From Schoenoplectus triqueter (lineage: Eukaryota > Streptophyta > Magnoliopsida > Poales > Cyperaceae): a stretch of DNA of 34,435 nucleotides. This document shows, one piece after another, positions 32,430-34,435 of the stretch. Within the stretch, counting starts at the first letter, position 1. Each line of letters begins with the position of its first letter. The position numbers and the translations under genes are program-made. Below the pieces are notes generated by a model. The model saw only the letters and a program-made list of their open reading frames with translations. It ran no database searches and was not told the origin of the DNA. The stretch spans positions 1 to 34,435 of the forward strand of contig CAXKVV010000552.1 of assembly GCA_964058805.1 (NCBI GenBank), given 5' to 3'.

Positions 32430-32762
32430 GTCGTGAAGTACAAAAAAAATTATATTTCGCATCATATACCTCATTTTCGAATATAAAAAAATCAATCCAA
32501 CCGTTCAACATGATTTCCATATTAAAATGTGATTGGAAAGCAAATTTTATATTTTTTGGGGATTTTTCCTCATTTTTGGAAGAAAATACATTAATATAAT
32601 GATTTTCAATAAAATGAATTTTTATCTTTCAAAATAATAGTAAAAGGTTCCAAAAAATATAAAATTTTATGTCTAAAAAAATGTTAATATGTAGATCACG
32701 TTGAACGATTGAATCGGTTATATATAACGCGAAATATAAAAATATTTCGTACCTCACGTACT
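32430..32762. mobile_element. Foldback element, same family as 22541 and 23806
   Basis: The left arm GTCGTGAAGTAC, ATTATATTTCGC, CCGTTCAACATGATTTCCAT and CAAATTTTATATTTTTTGG is mirrored on the right by ACGTGAGGTACG, TTTATATTTCGCG, TCGTTCAACGTGATCTACAT and AAATTTTATATTTTTTGG. No (TA)n tract lies at its edges. It has no coding sequence. Confidence 0.75.
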
Positions 32763-33212
32763 CACTGTGACATTAATAATTTTATAATTATTAATGACGG
32801 ATTCCATGTTTGATAACTGATAATGCTTATCGGCTTTTAGGAAGTATTAATAACAAAATTAGCCTCATGTCACTTCAAAATTTGAAATTTAGCAAAATAT
32901 CATTTTAAATCTTAAATTCCATCTAATATCATTCTAAACCACAATTAATTAGTTTCTTACTCTGTATATAGTATAATTCTTCAAGATATTGTAAAATACA
33001 AATATTTATAAATTGGACCAAAATGCCCTCATTTGTATAAGAGATGAAATTGGAATATATCATTTACGCGTACAGAGACGATTCATCTCTTCGTTCCCGC
33101 CTATCAGACACTTCATCACCCTTTCTCTCTGTTCCGACCCGTTCTCTCTGACATCTCCTCTCCATCCCTCCTCTTCTGATAAGATGGATATATTGTGGTG
33201 GATTTCTAGTGA
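32763..33212. other. Unassigned DNA
   Basis: A CT-rich stretch lies at 33085-33180, next to a truncated hAT. A short frame starting at 33013 runs across the hAT end and is not a credible gene. Confidence 0.35.
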
Positions 33213-33822
33213 CAGAAGCGGATACAGGATTTTGGTCAGGGGAGGTAATTATCGGATTATCAGATTCAAACTCATTAACTAATCGGGTACTAAATAAAAA
33301 ATAAATGGGAATCCATTGACAATGGATTATTTTGACAATAGATCTCTAAATAAATACAAAAAAAGAAAATAATTTCATGCAATTTCATTATCGTTTGATA
33401 GTCCATCAAAGACCATCAAATTTTCATACAATTTGTAACAGTTTTAATTTAACAGTCTTTGATGGAGTATCAAATGATAATGAAATTACATGAAATTTGA
33501 ATGACCATCAATCTAAAAGTAGAAGAACACATCTATAAAAAAAATTATTTTTAAGAATTTTTTGTATTTATTTAGAGGTCCATTGTCAAAGTTGTTAAAA
33601 TAACCCATTGTCAACTGATCCCTTCTCATAAAAAAAATAATGATTTAATGTATAGAACCTAATAAAAAACTATTAAAATAATAATATTTTATATATTAAA
33701 AATAATAACAAAATAAAACTCAAAATAATAGATAATCAAGCTGATGAAAAAATAAATTCTATACAGAACTTTATATTATGATATCTTTGCATAATTATTT
33801 CATTATGCACGATAAAAAATTT
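33213..33822. mobile_element. Truncated, inverted copy of the 25266 hAT, carrying a nested MITE
   Basis: From CAGAAGCGGATACAGGATTT at 33213 the sequence follows the reverse complement of 25714 inward. It includes TTAACTAATCGGGTACTAAA and, after an insertion, CTTTGCATAATTATTTCATT at about 33785-33805. Similarity stops near 33822, so the other end is lost. The 33307-33623 segment is absent from the 25266 copy. Confidence 0.82.
33307..33623. mobile_element. MITE nested in the truncated hAT
   Basis: The left end GGGAATCCATTGACAATGG and the reverse-complemented right end GGGATCAGTTGACAATGG start arms that share GGRTTATTTT and CTCTAAATAAATACAAAAA. The flanks are A-rich and duplicated in an imperfect way (ATAAAAAATAAATG and ATAAAAAAAATAATG). 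The end pattern is like the Mutator-like MITE at 19849. There is no coding sequence. Confidence 0.75.
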
Positions 33823-34230
33823 AGGTATTTTTAAAATACATCTCAAAAATACGGTCATTTTTTGCTAATTGTTATTTGAAGTGTATAAATTTTATATAAT
33901 TTTGATAAAAAAACTAATTAATTATGTTTTAAATGACATTGGATGAAATTTAAAACTTAAAATAATATTTTTTTCTAAATTTTAAATTTTAGAGTGATTT
34001 CTAGCTAATTTTCCCTTGTTATTAAATTGACAATCACAGGTCAGGATTACCGTTAAGATATGAATTTCTGGGATCAATAATCAATTCCTGCACTTTTCTA
34101 GGTGATTCGGGAAAAGAAACGACGCGCGCACATGTGAAAACTGAAAGCATTGAACAAAACGAAAAAAAGCAAAATAAAGACTAAACGAAGAAGAAGCGAT
34201 GATGAAATTGACATCTCATGCTGCCATTAG
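33823..34230. other. Upstream region of the right-edge gene
   Basis: AT-rich sequence shifts near 34080 to more balanced text with purine-rich leader-like sequence (AAGAAGAAGCGATG) before the candidate start. A TAG lies in frame immediately before the ATG at 34231. No clear TATA box was identified. Confidence 0.3.
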
Positions 34231-34435
34231 ATGCTGCAGATTCCTTCTCCAATCTTGCAATTACACCATTGCCTGGTACTCCAACAAAAATTCAGAAATA
34301 ATTGTTTAGATATACATATAGGTAACGGATCGCCAAATAATCTCAATCTCTTTGAATGTTCTAACCAGCGAAAGGAAGCTGCACCAATCAAACGATGGTT
34401 CTTCTGCAACAAAGAAATCTCAAAACACGGACTTC
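34231..34435 (+). CDS. Probable PPR protein, N-terminal part (runs off the window)
   Basis: An open frame begins with ATG at 34231, directly after an in-frame TAG, and stays open for 68 codons to the window edge. The first ~55 residues (MLQIPSPILQLHHCLVLQQK at the start) are hydrophobic and basic with few acidic residues, as in a mitochondrial or plastid presequence. They are followed by RWFFCNKEISKHGL. That last block matches the way many PLS-class PPR proteins begin their first repeat (xxCNxxISKxGRxG). PPR proteins bind organellar RNA for editing, splicing or stability. The repeats themselves lie outside the window, so family membership is inference. A second ATG at 34200 in another frame meets a stop soon. 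Confidence 0.5.
   Translation, partial: MLQIPSPILQLHHCLVLQQKFRNNCLDIHIGNGSPNNLNLFECSNQRKEAAPIKRWFFCNKEISKHGL

Overview
This window is AT-rich nuclear DNA of a flowering plant, most likely a eudicot. The evidence is a seven-exon gene with plant GT-AG introns, a LINE relic with plant-type reverse transcriptase and zf-RVT motifs, and many hAT, Mutator-like, Helitron and foldback elements of types common in angiosperms. I cannot name the species. There are no bacterial-style operons, rRNA genes or CRISPR arrays, and I found no convincing tRNA gene.

One complete gene is visible: a LONELY GUY (LOG) cytokinin-activating phosphoribohydrolase on the + strand, from an ATG at 10779 to a TAA at 14644. 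Its seven exons join in frame to a 236-residue protein with all the family motifs. At the right edge an open frame starts at 34231 and runs off the window. It looks like the N-terminus of a pentatricopeptide repeat (PPR) protein.

The rest is mostly transposon-derived. Positions 1-1830 hold a decayed LINE on the - strand. Positions 2070-10640 are mostly unassigned AT-rich DNA with a few degenerate repeats. A Mutator-like MITE with a perfect 9-bp target duplication lies 392 bp downstream of LOG. Next comes a run of hAT elements, several with perfect 8-bp duplications. These include 16471-18087, which keeps the two ends of a transposase gene, 18343-19228, which has another hAT nested inside it, and 27374-27751. 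Positions 21146-25714 are almost wholly mobile DNA: Helitrons, and foldback elements strung along (TA)n tracts, one split by a Helitron and one by a hAT. Further foldback and hAT copies lie at 29480-29947, 32430-32762 and 33213-33822.

The two genes show no functional link. The main interest is structural: nested insertions whose pre-insertion sites can be read inside the window, (TA)n-linked foldback elements, and a Helitron inside the last intron of LOG.
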